Assembly: GCA_037479115.1 (NCBI GenBank)
Contig: JBBFLK010000012.1
Location: forward strand, 1-64,000
Direction of reading: 5' to 3'
Source of the DNA: Anaerohalosphaeraceae bacterium
Lineage (GTDB): Bacteria; Planctomycetota; Phycisphaerae; Sedimentisphaerales; Anaerohalosphaeraceae
Length of the DNA stretch: 64,000 nucleotides
Part shown: positions 1 to 10,500 of the stretch, one piece after another
How the letters are laid out: the number at the start of each line of letters is the position of its first letter
Position numbering within the stretch: position 1 is the stretch's first letter
Notes under the pieces: model-generated
The model's database searches: none
Told to the model about the DNA's origin: nothing
What the model saw: only the letters and a program-made list of their open reading frames with translations
Position numbers and translations under genes: made by a program

Positions 1-176
1 CGGTGGAGATTGCTCAGGAGTACATGGCGGTAACGGGTGTGCCGTCGGTCTGCAACCGGGAAATCTACGACATGGGCATGTATGACGCCGACGGCGACTG
101 CCGGATTACTTTGGCGGACTTTGCGGCGTTTGCAGCCCGGTGGCTGGAAGACGACCGCATCTACCGGAATCCGTAA
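1..176 (+). CDS. C-terminal end of a dockerin-tailed secreted protein (partial)
   Basis: The reading frame enters from the left edge (codons start at position 3) and stops with TAA at 174-176. Its last residues include a calcium-loop-like motif, DADGDCRITLADF, followed by AAFAARWLED. This is one EF-hand-like half of the dockerin-type tail that also ends the two following genes. The catalytic part lies outside the window, so no enzyme function can be given. Its position directly before six polysaccharide-degrading genes on the same strand suggests it is another secreted carbohydrate-active protein. A strong hairpin follows the stop. Confidence 0.8.
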   Translation, partial: VEIAQEYMAVTGVPSVCNREIYDMGMYDADGDCRITLADFAAFAARWLEDDRIYRNP

Positions 177-227
177 GCGTTTGATACCGGGGACAGCGCT
201 TCTGTCTTCCTGAGAAATGATTCGAAG

Positions 228-261
228 CACCGCTCCGGCCAAAACAGCGGCCGGAGCGGTG
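228..261 (+). terminator. Hairpin after the partial dockerin gene
   Basis: A perfect 13-bp stem (CACCGCTCCGGCC, 228-240, with its complement at 249-261) encloses an 8-nt loop. It is followed immediately by a 20-bp perfect palindrome at 261-280 centred on GAATTC. There is no strong T tract, so it may be a weak terminator or an mRNA-stabilising hairpin rather than a classical intrinsic terminator. Confidence 0.55.
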
Positions 262-384
262 TCTTCCGAATTCGGAAGACAGCAAGGATTCATAAGATTC
301 AAAAGGGCTTTTCATACCAGGCGGCAGGAGAAAAACAAGGTCTTATAAACGGTTGATAGTCCTGACTCCGCAAATGGGGGGTTT

Positions 385-2511
385 ATGAGCAGAAAACAAG
401 GTCGGCTGTTTCGATTCATTTTTTGTCTTGTTTCAGCGTTTCTCTTTCTTGGAAGCGGCTACGGCTGGCAGTCTGACAACGGCGACGGAACGTTTACCAA
501 TCCGATTCTTTATGCGGACTATCCTGACCCGGACATCATCCGGGTCGGTTCCTATTTTTATATGGTCACCACGACCTTTGCGGACTCTCCGGGCCTGACG
601 GTTCTGCGTTCGGAGGACCTGGTGAATTGGGAGATTCTTTCCCATGCGGCCTCATTTCTCGATATGGGGCCGGAATACAATATGCAGAATGAAACGACGG
701 CGTACCGCCGCGGGATGTGGGCCTCGAGCATTCGCTATTACAACGGGATGTTTTATATTGTGGTCAATCCGTGGGGAGCGCCGGGCGCTCGGGTGTACTA
801 TGCTTCCGACCCGGCGGGGCCGTGGAATTACCATCAGCTCGACCGCGGCGCCCACGACCCGGGATTTTTCATCGATGATGACGGAACGGGATATATTTTC
901 TATGGGTCGGGATGGATTTCCGTCCTGACGCTCAACTCCAATTTTTCGGCGGTGGTCGCTCAGACGAACAACGTTGTCAACGGCGGCGGGGAAGGCTCGC
1001 ACGTCATCAAACGCGGCAATTATTATTATCTGTTTAACGCCAACCCCGGCACCTGGCCGTTTCAGCTCCGCTGCTCGCGGGCAACCAGCATTTTCGGTCC
1101 GTGGGAAACCGGACGGATTTGCCTGCTGGCAACGACGGGCGGCCACCAGGGAGCCATCGTTGACATCGATGACAACGACAACTGGTACGGCTTTGTGATG
1201 CAGGACAGCGGGGCAGTCGGACGGATGACCCGCATTGGGCCGGTCTTTTGGGAGAATGACTGGCCGGTTTTCGGAACGCCGACTGAGCGGGATGTAATGG
1301 CGGCAACATATCCCAAACCGATTCAGGGCAAACCCATCATTCAGCCGCCGACCAGCGACGATTTCGATTCGCCCGTTCTGGGGCTTCAGTGGCAGTGGAA
1401 TCACAATCCGGACAACAGCCGCTGGTCGCTGACGGAGCGGCCCGGCTGGCTTCGGCTGCGTCCGACCCGGGCCTCGGGCTTCTGGACCGCCCGCAACACG
1501 CTCACCCAGAAGGGACAGGGGCCCTGGAGCCGCGGCCAGGTCAAGCTGGACCTGCAGAATCTTCAGACCGGCGACATCTGCGGCTTCGGAACGCTCGGCA
1601 AATACAGCGCCCACATTGCTGTTCATCGGGATGCCGGCGGAAGCCTCTTTTTGAGAATGAATGTCCTGCAGGACACCACCAGCGGCATTCAGACGGAAAC
1701 CCGCGTGTCGTCGGTTCCGATTTCCGCAAGCATTCTTTATCTTCGGACGGATATGAATTTTCAGACCAACAAAGGGCTGTGCTCCTACAGTCTCGACGGG
1801 CAGAGCTGGACGGCGCTGGGCGGGGAGTTTCCGCTGGCTTTCGACTGGCAGACCGGCACGTTTCAGGGTGAAAAATACGCCCTTTTCTGTTATAATCCCA
1901 ATACCGCCGCCAGTCCCGGCTGGGTGGATGTGGACTGGTTTGAGTTTTTCGACTCGCCGCCGCCTCGTTCGGCCTTCCGGCTGATTGAAGCGGAGGATTT
2001 TGACGAAAAATCCGGCACCCAGACGGAATCCTGCAGCGAAGGCGGCCTGAATGTCGGATATATCCAGAACGGCCATTATTTAGTCTATAAAAAAGTGAAT
2101 TTCGGCCGCGGGGCGGTTTCATTTCAAGTCCGGGCGGCTTCGGCAACCGCCGGCGGAACCATTGAACTGCGTCTGGATTCGCCGAGCGGCCCGCTGATTG
2201 GGACCTGCCCGATTTCCAACACCGGCGGCTGGCAGACTTGGCAGACACGCTCCTGCGCGGTCAGCGGGGTTGCCGGTATCCGCGATTTGTATCTGAGATT
2301 TACCGGCGGCACCGGCTATCTTTTCAATCTCAACTGGTGGCAGTTTATTCGCTACGGCGACCTGAATGCCGATACGATTGTGGACAAGAGCGACCTGTCG
2401 GCCTTTGCCGATTTGTGGCTGCAGCCGCACAGCGGCCTGGACCGGGACGGCAACGGTCTGCTCAACCTGACGGAGTTTGCCGACCTGGCCGCCGTCTGGC
2501 TGGAGGAATGA
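385..2511 (+). CDS. Secreted GH43 xylosidase/arabinofuranosidase with CBM6 and dockerin-like tail
   Basis: The protein has 708 residues and probably acts outside the cytoplasm, removing xylose or arabinose from xylan-type side chains. A signal peptide (hydrophobic stretch about 10-27) precedes a GH43 five-bladed propeller (about 36-305). The three expected acids are visible: base Asp in YPDPDIIRV, pKa-modulating Asp in HDPGFFIDDDG, acid Glu in GEGSHVIKR. A beta-sandwich of the GH43 C-terminal type (about 330-530) follows, then a CBM6-like domain starting at IEAEDF (about 533-655), then two EF-hand-like loops (DLNADTIVDKSD, DRDGNGLLNLTEF). The ATG at 385 follows a G-rich ribosome binding site (AAATGGGGGG), almost the same as the one before the next gene. 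Substrate specificity within GH43 is inferred only. Confidence 0.88.
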   Translation: MSRKQGRLFRFIFCLVSAFLFLGSGYGWQSDNGDGTFTNPILYADYPDPDIIRVGSYFYMVTTTFADSPGLTVLRSEDLVNWEILSHAASFLDMGPEYNMQNETTAYRRGMWASSIRYYNGMFYIVVNPWGAPGARVYYASDPAGPWNYHQLDRGAHDPGFFIDDDGTGYIFYGSGWISVLTLNSNFSAVVAQTNNVVNGGGEGSHVIKRGNYYYLFNANPGTWPFQLRCSRATSIFGPWETGRICLLATTGGHQGAIVDIDDNDNWYGFVMQDSGAVGRMTRIGPVFWENDWPVFGTPTERDVMAATYPKPIQGKPIIQPPTSDDFDSPVLGLQWQWNHNPDNSRWSLTERPGWLRLRPTRASGFWTARNTLTQKGQGPWSRGQVKLDLQNLQTGDICGFGTLGKYSAHIAVHRDAGGSLFLRMNVLQDTTSGIQTETRVSSVPISASILYLRTDMNFQTNKGLCSYSLDGQSWTALGGEFPLAFDWQTGTFQGEKYALFCYNPNTAASPGWVDVDWFEFFDSPPPRSAFRLIEAEDFDEKSGTQTESCSEGGLNVGYIQNGHYLVYKKVNFGRGAVSFQVRAASATAGGTIELRLDSPSGPLIGTCPISNTGGWQTWQTRSCAVSGVAGIRDLYLRFTGGTGYLFNLNWWQFIRYGDLNADTIVDKSDLSAFADLWLQPHSGLDRDGNGLLNLTEFADLAAVWLEE

Positions 2512-2556
2512 ATGATTGGTATGCAAAAAAATCATAACTGTACAAATGGGGGAATT

Positions 2557-5500
2557 ATGAAAGTCCGAAAAACAGACAAGGGGTTCAGAAAAAGTTTGCA
2601 ATGGGTCTTTGCGGTGCTGTGTCTGGGGTGTCTTTCCGGTTCGATGCGGGCGGATTATCCGATTATGTCGCATCACTACGCCGCCGACCCGACGGCCGTC
2701 GAATGGAACGGACGACTGTACGTGTACTGCTCCAACGATGAGGAAAACGGGGAGAACACCGGCTACATTATGAGGTCTATCGTCTGTTTTTCAACGGATG
2801 ATTTGAAGAACTGGACGGACCACGGTGTGGTCTTTCATGCCGACCAGCTGTCCTCCTGGTATTCCGGGACCGCCTGGGCCCCCTGTATCGTCTATCACAA
2901 CAACAAGTTTTATCTGTACTTCGGGGATGCCTACTGGGGCATCGGCGTTGTAACGAGTGATTCGCCGCTCGGACCGTTTACCGCCCCGAAAAACGCGCTG
3001 GTCGTGACCCGGTCCACGCCGGGGGCAAACAGCACCTGGATGTTCGACCCGTGCGTGTTTGTGGACGATGACGGCACACCGTATCTGTATTTCGGCGGCG
3101 GCGGCCCCAATCAGGGGCGTGCGATTCAGCTGCATACAAATATGATCGATACGGTCGGGTCGGCTATCTCGATTGACGCCCCGGACTTCTTCGAGGCGTC
3201 TCATATGCACAAATACAACGGCGTCTATTACTACTCTTACGCCGACAACTACGAAGACTGGACCCCTTCGTCTCAGATTGGGTATCGGACCGGACCTACT
3301 CCGCTGGGGCCGTTTACCTATCAGGGGGTTGCGGTTCCTCAGCCGCCGTACAATTACGGCAACAACAATCATCACTCTTTTTTCACATTTCAAGGCGAAT
3401 GGTACTGCGTTTATCACAACCGCTATCAGGCGACGATCGACGGCGTATCCACCACGGAACACCGGAATATCGGCCTGGACCGGCTGTATTACAACCCGGA
3501 CGGCACCATCCAGCCGCTCGTGCATACCCAGGACGGGCTGCCGCAGCTGAAATTCTTGAATCCGTATGTGCGGGTAGAAGGGGAAACGCTGGCCCAGCAG
3601 AGCGGCATTCGCACACAGGTCTGTTCGGAAGGGGGGTTGAATGTCACCGCCGTCGATAACGGCGACTGGATTCGGCTTCGGGGGGTGGATTTCGGCACCG
3701 GTGCCGGCAGCTTCAAGGCCCGTGTCGCCTCCACCAAAACCGGCGCAGCCATCGAACTGCGTCTGGATTCTCTGACCGGCCCGCTCATCGGCACCTGTTC
3801 GATTCCGAATACCGGCGGGCCTCAAAACTGGACAACGGTTTACTGCAATGTCAGCGGTGCCGTGGGCGTACGGGATTTGTATCTGAAGTTTACAGGGCCC
3901 GCCGGCGGCGACCTGCTCAATCTGAACTGGTGGCAGTTCCAGACCGAACCGCTGACAATGGTGCCCGTCAACATCAATCCGGCCATCCTCTTTCAGACCA
4001 TCGAAGGTCTGGGCGGCGCGATTTGTTTCTACAACGGCTGGGTGACCGCTCATCCGTATAAATCCGAAATTTACACCCATGCCTTCGCCGGACTGAATCT
4101 GTCGATGCTGCGGGTGGGCAACTGGTGGCGGGGCGTGAACGGTCAGGATACGGCGATTTATGAAATCGTGGCCGCCGCCAATCAGCGGCTGGGTCGGCCT
4201 GTGCCGATTCTGATGTCCTCCTGGTCGCCGCCGGCCTATCTGAAAAGCAACGGCCAGACCGGAGGCGGCGGCACCCTCATCCAGGTCAACGGTCAATACG
4301 ACTATGCGGGATTCGCCGAGTACTGGTACCAGTCTCTTCAGGACTACATCTCCCGCGGGGTCAACCCTACCTGGATTACCATTCAGAACGAACCGGACTG
4401 GACGGCGGATTACGATTCCTGCCGGTTTGACCCGACGGAAGGCCAATACGCCAGTTATGCCCTGGCTCAGGACGCTGTGTTCTATCGGCTCCAAAGCATG
4501 GCCTCGCCGCCCAAACTGCTCAGCCCGGACTGTGTGGGGCTTTGGGGCAACGCCGCCGGCCTGCGCAATTACCTGAATGCCCTGAATCCGAATACCTTCT
4601 ACGGCATTGCCCACCATCTTTACGGCGGCAGCACCGACGGAACGCCCGACGGATACAATTCCGCCTTTACGACGGTCTTGAATACCCGGAATACGCAGTT
4701 TCCCGGCAAGCCGATTTTTATGACGGAGTTCGGGGATATCAAAGGGCTGATTCCGGTGGCCAATTTGATTCACAACTCCCTTGTGGTTGAACAGGTCAGC
4801 GGCTATAACCACTGGTGTCTGGTCTGGCCCGGCGACATTGGGCTGGTGGAGATTGAATTCCCCTGGAGCTACTACGGAACAGGCGGCTCCTGGACACATC
4901 CCAAAGGATACTGGCTGAATCCCTCCTACTGGTCGATGAAGCATTATTCGTACTACGTCCAGCCGGGATTCCGCCGCACCCAGTCGTCCAGCGGCCATTC
5001 GAATCTGCTGGCGTCCTCGTTTTTATCTCCGGACGGCAAACGGCTCGTGGCGGTGCTCATCAATCGTCTGGAAACGGAAACCCTGTACGCCAACCTGAAC
5101 ATCAGTTCGTTTGCATATAATTCCTCCAGCGTCTTCCAGACCGTCGGCGACCAGTATTTCCAGGCCCTGGGGCCCATGGGGTCTCCGGTGGTCCTGCCGC
5201 CGCTGTCTGTGACGACGATTGTTTTGGACTGCTACGGTCCGGCGGCTCCGACGGGGCTGGCGGCGACGGCGATTGTCGATTCGCAGATCAACCTGACCTG
5301 GACAGCTTCTCCCGGCGCCCTGTCCTACAATGTCAAGCGCTCCACCGTCAGCGGCGGGCCCTATACAACCATCGGTACGAACATCACAGGCACCGCATTC
5401 AGCGATACCCGCGTGGAGCCGGGGATGACCTATTATTATGTGGTCAGCGCCAACACGCTCAGCGGTCAGAGCGCCGACAGTGCGGAAACCAGCGCTGCCC

Positions 5501-7368
5501 GCGTGCGCACGTATCTGCGGTTCAATGAAACCAGCGGCACGACGGCGGCAGATGCCACCGGCGGCGGACGAAACGGCACGCTGGTTAACGGCCCGACCTG
5601 GGGCGCCGGCAAGTTCGGCAACGCCGTCTATCTGGACGGAACCAATGACCATGTCACACTGCCGGCCGGCGTCGTCAACGGCCTGACGGACTGCACCATC
5701 TCTCTGTGGGTGTACCTGAATTCCGTCAGCACTTGGTCGCGGGTGTTTGACTTCGGCACCGGCACGACCGTCAATATGTTCCTGACCCCGCGGCACAGCA
5801 ACACCTCCGGCACCGTACGGTTCGCCATTACCACAAGCGGCGCCGGCGGCGAACAGCGCATCAACGGCACGTCGGCTCTGCCGACCGGCGTCTGGACCCA
5901 CGTGGCCGTTACGTTCAGCGGCAATACCGGCATCCTGTATGTCAACGGACAGGAGGTCGGACGCAACAGCTCGATGACGCTCAATCCGTCCTCGCTGGGC
6001 AATACCACGCAGAACTATCTGGGCCGCTCGCAGTACGCAGCCGACCCCTATCTGAATGGGCGGATTGATGAGTTCCGCATCTATTCGAGGGCTCTGAGCG
6101 ATGTGGAAATCGCCCGTCTGTATGAAGAGCAGATTCCGACGGCAGTCCCGCCGGCCCCAACGGGCCTTTCGGCGACAGCGGTTTCCGGCACCCGCATCGA
6201 CCTGACCTGGAACGCATCCGACACTGCAACAAACTATGACATCAAACGTGCGCTGACAAACGGCGGCCCGTACACCCATCTGACCAGTGTTTCCGGAACC
6301 TCCTGGAGCGACACCGGCCTGTCGGAGCAGACCGCTTACTATTATGTCATCAGCGCCGTCAACAGCGTCGGCAGCAGCGCCAACTCGGCGCAGGCCCAGG
6401 CCGTCACACTGGCCGACCCGCCGGCCGCCCCGACCGGCCTGACCGCCCAGGACATCGGCGGCGCCGTGCAGCTGACCTGGAATGCCAACACGGAAAGCGA
6501 TTTGGCGGGGTATTACGTCTGGCGTTCCACAACCCCCGGCAGCGGCTATACACGGCTCAACAGCACTCCGCTGAACAGTCTGACGTTTACAGACAGCGCC
6601 ATCACCTACTACACCCCGTATTATTATGTGATCACAGCGGTGGATACCGACGGCTATGAAAGCGGCTATTCCAATGAAGTGTCTGTCACGCCGGCGGACC
6701 CGCTGGTCATCGTCCTGACAGCCGTCGATTTTGAAAGCGGCTTCGGCAGCTGGGTCAACCTGACCGGTGTGGATAATCAGGACTGGCTCCGCAATTCCGG
6801 CCATACGCTGACGCCCAACACAGGGCCTTCGGGCGGAGCCAACGGAACCACGTGGTATGCGTATCTGGAAACTTCTCCGGGCTGGGCGTATATGCCCGGT
6901 GATACGGCCATTCTCGAAAGCCCTGTGCTGTACGGCACCCAGCGCCGGCTGACCTTCTACTATCACATGTACGGCGTGGACATCGGCTCGCTGTTTGTGG
7001 ATGTCGAACACAACGGGACCTGGCAGTACGGCGTCTGGAGCCGCACCGGCCAGCAGCATACATCCAACAATGAGCCGTACTCACAGGCCGTTGTCGATTT
7101 AAGCGGTTTTACAGGCCCGATTCGAATTCGCATCCGGGCCGTAGCCGCCGGCGGTCCGCGCGGCGATACGGCGATTGATGAAATCGTGGTAACCGGACGC
7201 TGGCTCTACGGTGATTTCAACGGCGACGGAACAGTGGATTTGGAAGACTTGACGGCCTTCAGTGCCCTGTGGCTGGACACTCATTGCGAACTGGACCGAA
7301 ATGGAGACTGCCGGATTGATCTGGAGGAAATGGCTGAACTGGCCGCCAACTGGATGAAGAGCCTCTGA
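2557..7368 (+). CDS. Multidomain GH43-CBM6-GH30-Fn3-LamG-Fn3-Fn3-MAM-dockerin xylanolytic protein
   Basis: About 1603 residues. I chose the ATG at 2557 because it has the AAATGGGGG site just upstream and opens a signal peptide; an in-frame ATG at 2512 abuts the previous stop and has none. Visible order: GH43 (about 30-330; acids in AADPTAV, FDPCVFVDDDG, FEASHMHK), CBM6 (335-460), GH30 resembling glucuronoxylanases (477-890; acid/base Glu in IQNEPD, nucleophile Glu in MTEFGD), Fn3 (891-980), LamG-like sandwich (984-1190), two Fn3 (1199-1376), a MAM-like domain starting VDFESGFGSW (1389-1547), and a dockerin-like tail with DFNGDGTVDLED and DRNGDCRIDLEE. One chain thus combines a probable arabinofuranosidase and a probable backbone-cutting xylanase. 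The frame is intact throughout. The domain order is seen; exact substrates are inference. Confidence 0.87.
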   Translation: MKVRKTDKGFRKSLQWVFAVLCLGCLSGSMRADYPIMSHHYAADPTAVEWNGRLYVYCSNDEENGENTGYIMRSIVCFSTDDLKNWTDHGVVFHADQLSSWYSGTAWAPCIVYHNNKFYLYFGDAYWGIGVVTSDSPLGPFTAPKNALVVTRSTPGANSTWMFDPCVFVDDDGTPYLYFGGGGPNQGRAIQLHTNMIDTVGSAISIDAPDFFEASHMHKYNGVYYYSYADNYEDWTPSSQIGYRTGPTPLGPFTYQGVAVPQPPYNYGNNNHHSFFTFQGEWYCVYHNRYQATIDGVSTTEHRNIGLDRLYYNPDGTIQPLVHTQDGLPQLKFLNPYVRVEGETLAQQSGIRTQVCSEGGLNVTAVDNGDWIRLRGVDFGTGAGSFKARVASTKTGAAIELRLDSLTGPLIGTCSIPNTGGPQNWTTVYCNVSGAVGVRDLYLKFTGPAGGDLLNLNWWQFQTEPLTMVPVNINPAILFQTIEGLGGAICFYNGWVTAHPYKSEIYTHAFAGLNLSMLRVGNWWRGVNGQDTAIYEIVAAANQRLGRPVPILMSSWSPPAYLKSNGQTGGGGTLIQVNGQYDYAGFAEYWYQSLQDYISRGVNPTWITIQNEPDWTADYDSCRFDPTEGQYASYALAQDAVFYRLQSMASPPKLLSPDCVGLWGNAAGLRNYLNALNPNTFYGIAHHLYGGSTDGTPDGYNSAFTTVLNTRNTQFPGKPIFMTEFGDIKGLIPVANLIHNSLVVEQVSGYNHWCLVWPGDIGLVEIEFPWSYYGTGGSWTHPKGYWLNPSYWSMKHYSYYVQPGFRRTQSSSGHSNLLASSFLSPDGKRLVAVLINRLETETLYANLNISSFAYNSSSVFQTVGDQYFQALGPMGSPVVLPPLSVTTIVLDCYGPAAPTGLAATAIVDSQINLTWTASPGALSYNVKRSTVSGGPYTTIGTNITGTAFSDTRVEPGMTYYYVVSANTLSGQSADSAETSAARVRTYLRFNETSGTTAADATGGGRNGTLVNGPTWGAGKFGNAVYLDGTNDHVTLPAGVVNGLTDCTISLWVYLNSVSTWSRVFDFGTGTTVNMFLTPRHSNTSGTVRFAITTSGAGGEQRINGTSALPTGVWTHVAVTFSGNTGILYVNGQEVGRNSSMTLNPSSLGNTTQNYLGRSQYAADPYLNGRIDEFRIYSRALSDVEIARLYEEQIPTAVPPAPTGLSATAVSGTRIDLTWNASDTATNYDIKRALTNGGPYTHLTSVSGTSWSDTGLSEQTAYYYVISAVNSVGSSANSAQAQAVTLADPPAAPTGLTAQDIGGAVQLTWNANTESDLAGYYVWRSTTPGSGYTRLNSTPLNSLTFTDSAITYYTPYYYVITAVDTDGYESGYSNEVSVTPADPLVIVLTAVDFESGFGSWVNLTGVDNQDWLRNSGHTLTPNTGPSGGANGTTWYAYLETSPGWAYMPGDTAILESPVLYGTQRRLTFYYHMYGVDIGSLFVDVEHNGTWQYGVWSRTGQQHTSNNEPYSQAVVDLSGFTGPIRIRIRAVAAGGPRGDTAIDEIVVTGRWLYGDFNGDGTVDLEDLTAFSALWLDTHCELDRNGDCRIDLEEMAELAANWMKSL

Positions 7369-7444
7369 TTGAAAAACTCGATTCCGTCTTAACCGTATGA
7401 CAGGGACTGTCGATTTGACAACAGATAAAAAGAAATAAAAAAAA

Positions 7445-7482
7445 CAGCCGGAGAAAGGGTTGCCTGAACCGTTCTCCGGCTG
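7445..7482 (+). terminator. Hairpin between the GH30 gene and the triple-enzyme gene
   Basis: An 11-bp perfect stem (CAGCCGGAGAA at 7445-7455 with TTCTCCGGCTG at 7472-7482) has a further GGTT/AACC pairing inside the loop. An A run precedes it and only a weak T stretch (TATCTTT) follows, so it may act in either direction. It splits the cluster into two possible transcription units. Confidence 0.6.
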
Positions 7483-7527
7483 TATCTTTGGAACAAAGGG
7501 ATGTATCGGAAACAATGGAGGTTTTTT

Positions 7528-10500
7528 ATGAAAAGGACGCTGTCTGCACAGGTTCCCGCCGCAAGTCTGTTTTGGCTTTTTGTGATTATTTCCGCCGTCG
7601 GTTTTGCCGCCGCTCCGATTGCCTTTGAGCAGTTTGAGTACAGCGGCCAGGACATCTACTCACCGGCTAACCTCGAAGCCGGACATTTTCGCAACCCGAT
7701 TTTGGCCGGCTTTCATCCTGACCCGAGCATCTGCCGTGTCGGAGATGATTACTATCTGATTAACTCAACATTTCAGTATTTTCCCGGTCTTCCCATCTTT
7801 CACAGCAAAGACCTAGTCAACTGGAAGCAAATCGGCCATGTGATTCACCGGCCGGAGCAGTTAAACTACACATCCCGTCGAACCAGCGGCGGCTTGTTTG
7901 CCCCGGCTATCACATATCACAAGGGGCTGTTCTACGTTGTTTGCACAATGGTGGATAATCTGGGCAATTTTGTCGTCACAGCCCAAAACCCCGCCGGCCC
8001 CTGGTCGAACCCGGTCAAACTGGACTTCGGCGGCATTGACCCGTCCATCTTTTTCGATGAGGATGACCGGGCCTGGATTGTTCACAACGATGCCCCGCAG
8101 GGACCGCCGAAGTATGAAGGCCATCGAGCAGTCTGGATTCAGGAGTTTGACTGGAAGAATCTGAAGATGATCGGCCCGCGCAAGATGCTCATCGACGGCG
8201 GCGTGGACATCACCAAAAAACCCATCTGGATTGAAGGCCCGCACATCTACAAACGCAAGAACTGGTATTACCTTTGTTGTGCGGAAGGCGGCACGGGCCC
8301 GGGACATTCTCAGGTCATCTTCCGCAGCCGCAGTGTGGACGGCCCTTATACCCCCTGGGAGAAAAACCCCATTCTCACCCAGCGCGATTTAGACCCGGAA
8401 GTCCTCGGCGCTGTCACCTGCACGGGCCATGCCGACCTTGAAATCGGTCCGGACGGAAACTGGTGGGCGGTCTTTCTGGCTGTCCGGCCGTATCAGAGGG
8501 GCCTGTCGCCCATGGGCCGGGAAACCTTCCTGCTGCCCGTCACCTGGACGGAGGACGACTGGCCGACCATCCTGCCGACCGACCAGAGGGTTCCGCTGAT
8601 TGTCAAATCGCCCAACGGCGTTTCCGTCCAGCCGTCCGATGCTCCGTACACCGGTTCCTTTACCTGGCGGGATGATTTTAAACAGAAAGACCTTTCCCTC
8701 GAATGGATTATGCTCCGCCAGCCCAAACAGACCTGGTGGCAGATTGATGCCGCCGCCGGACGGCTTCTGCTGACACCGCAGAACGAAAAACTGTCCGGCA
8801 CGGGCAATCCGAGTTTTCTGGGCCGGCGCGTCCGGCATCCGGTTTACACCGCCTCGGTAACAGTGGAAGTGCCCAAAGAAAACAACGTCTCGGCCGGACT
8901 GGCTTTGTTTATGAACGAACGCCATCATTACTTCTTTGCCGTTCGGCGCATCGGCGGCAAGCCGCGCATCTTTGTGGAATGCGTCAAACGCGGCCAAACC
9001 AGCGAGTTGGCCTCTTTTGACCCACACGCCGCCCAGAGCGTTCGGCTGACCATCGAGGTCGACAAAGCGGTCTGTGCCTTCCGCTACCAGCTCCCCGGCG
9101 AAGAACGCAAGACCCTGCTGGAAAATGCCGATGCAACGATAATTTCCTTCTCGGTTCCGGATGCTCTGTTTCTGGGAGCCACCGTCGGCCCCCACGTGCG
9201 CCTCGATGCGTCACCCTTCCCGCCTCCGCTGGCCAGGGGCTCTGCCTTCCAAATTCAGGGCAATCCGATTTTCCGGGACGCCTTTACCGCCGACCCGGCC
9301 CCGCTGGTGGACGGCGACACCCTCTATGTCTATGTCGGCCATGATGAGGCCAAAGACGGCGAGCTGTTCAACATGACCGGCTGGCTGTGCTACTCAACGA
9401 AAGATATGAAAAACTGGGTAGCTCACGGGACGGTCCTGAGGCCCACAGACTTCCAATGGGCCGTAGGGGACGCCTGGGCCTCTCAGGTTATCAAAAAAGA
9501 CGGCAAGTACTACTTCTTTGCAACTGTTCAGCACGGTCCGCCGCACGTCGGCAAGGCCATCGGGGTAGCCGTCTCGGACAGCCCGACCGGACCGTTCAAA
9601 GACGCCCGCGGCAGTGCGTTGGTTTATGACCAAATGACGCCCAACTCCAAAGTTCCCTGGGAGGACATCGACCCGACCGTATTCATCGATGATGACGGCA
9701 CAGCCTGGATGGCCTGGGGCAACGGCGACTGCTATCTGGTCAAACTCAAACCCAACCTGATTGAGCTCGACGGGGAAATTCAGAAAATCGACTTGCCCTA
9801 CTACACGGAAGGCCCCTGGCTTCACAAACGCGGCAATCTTTATTACCTGACCTATGCGGCCTTTGCGCATCAGGGCACGGCGGAAAAGATTTGCTATGCC
9901 ACCGCTCCGGCGATAACCGGGCCGTGGACCTATCAGGGCATTCTGACCGGCTTTGCCAAAAACAGTTATACCATCCATCCGGGGATTGTTGAATTCAAGG
10001 GGCAGTGGTATTTCTTCTATCACAATGCCACGCTCACGCTCAATGGTCTGGGGCCCGCCACCGGGCGGCGAAGCGTCTGTGTCGAATACCTGTATTACAA
10101 CCCGGACGGAACGATTCAGCCGATATCTCAAACGGAAGAAGGCATCACCGTCCCGCCCAAAAAGGAAAGCAGTGTTTCCTCCTGCTTTTTCCCCCTGAAG
10201 GAGGTGCGGCTTTTGCCGAGCCCTTTTTCCGAGGCCGTGGGGGTCAACCGGGCGTATCTGCTGGCACATAAGCCGGACCGCCTGCTGGCTCCGTACCGTC
10301 GGGAGGCGGGGCTGGAACCCAAGGCGGCTCCCTACGGCAACTGGGAAAGCAGCGGCCTGGACGGGCATACCGCCGGACATTATCTGTCGGCCCTTTCGCT
10401 GATGATTGCGGCAGGAGCCGACCCGGACGGCGAGTTCGGCCGGCGGCTTGACTATATGCTCGAGGAGCTGGCTGATATTCAAAAGGCCAACGGCAACGGA

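Noticed and set aside
652-2076. Long minus-strand open frame opposite the first GH43 gene
   Set aside because: It is a shadow in GC-rich DNA: Arg/Pro/Gly-rich, no domain, no ribosome site. Similar shadows lie opposite most large genes here (for example 2791-4998, 5023-7059, 9394-12492).
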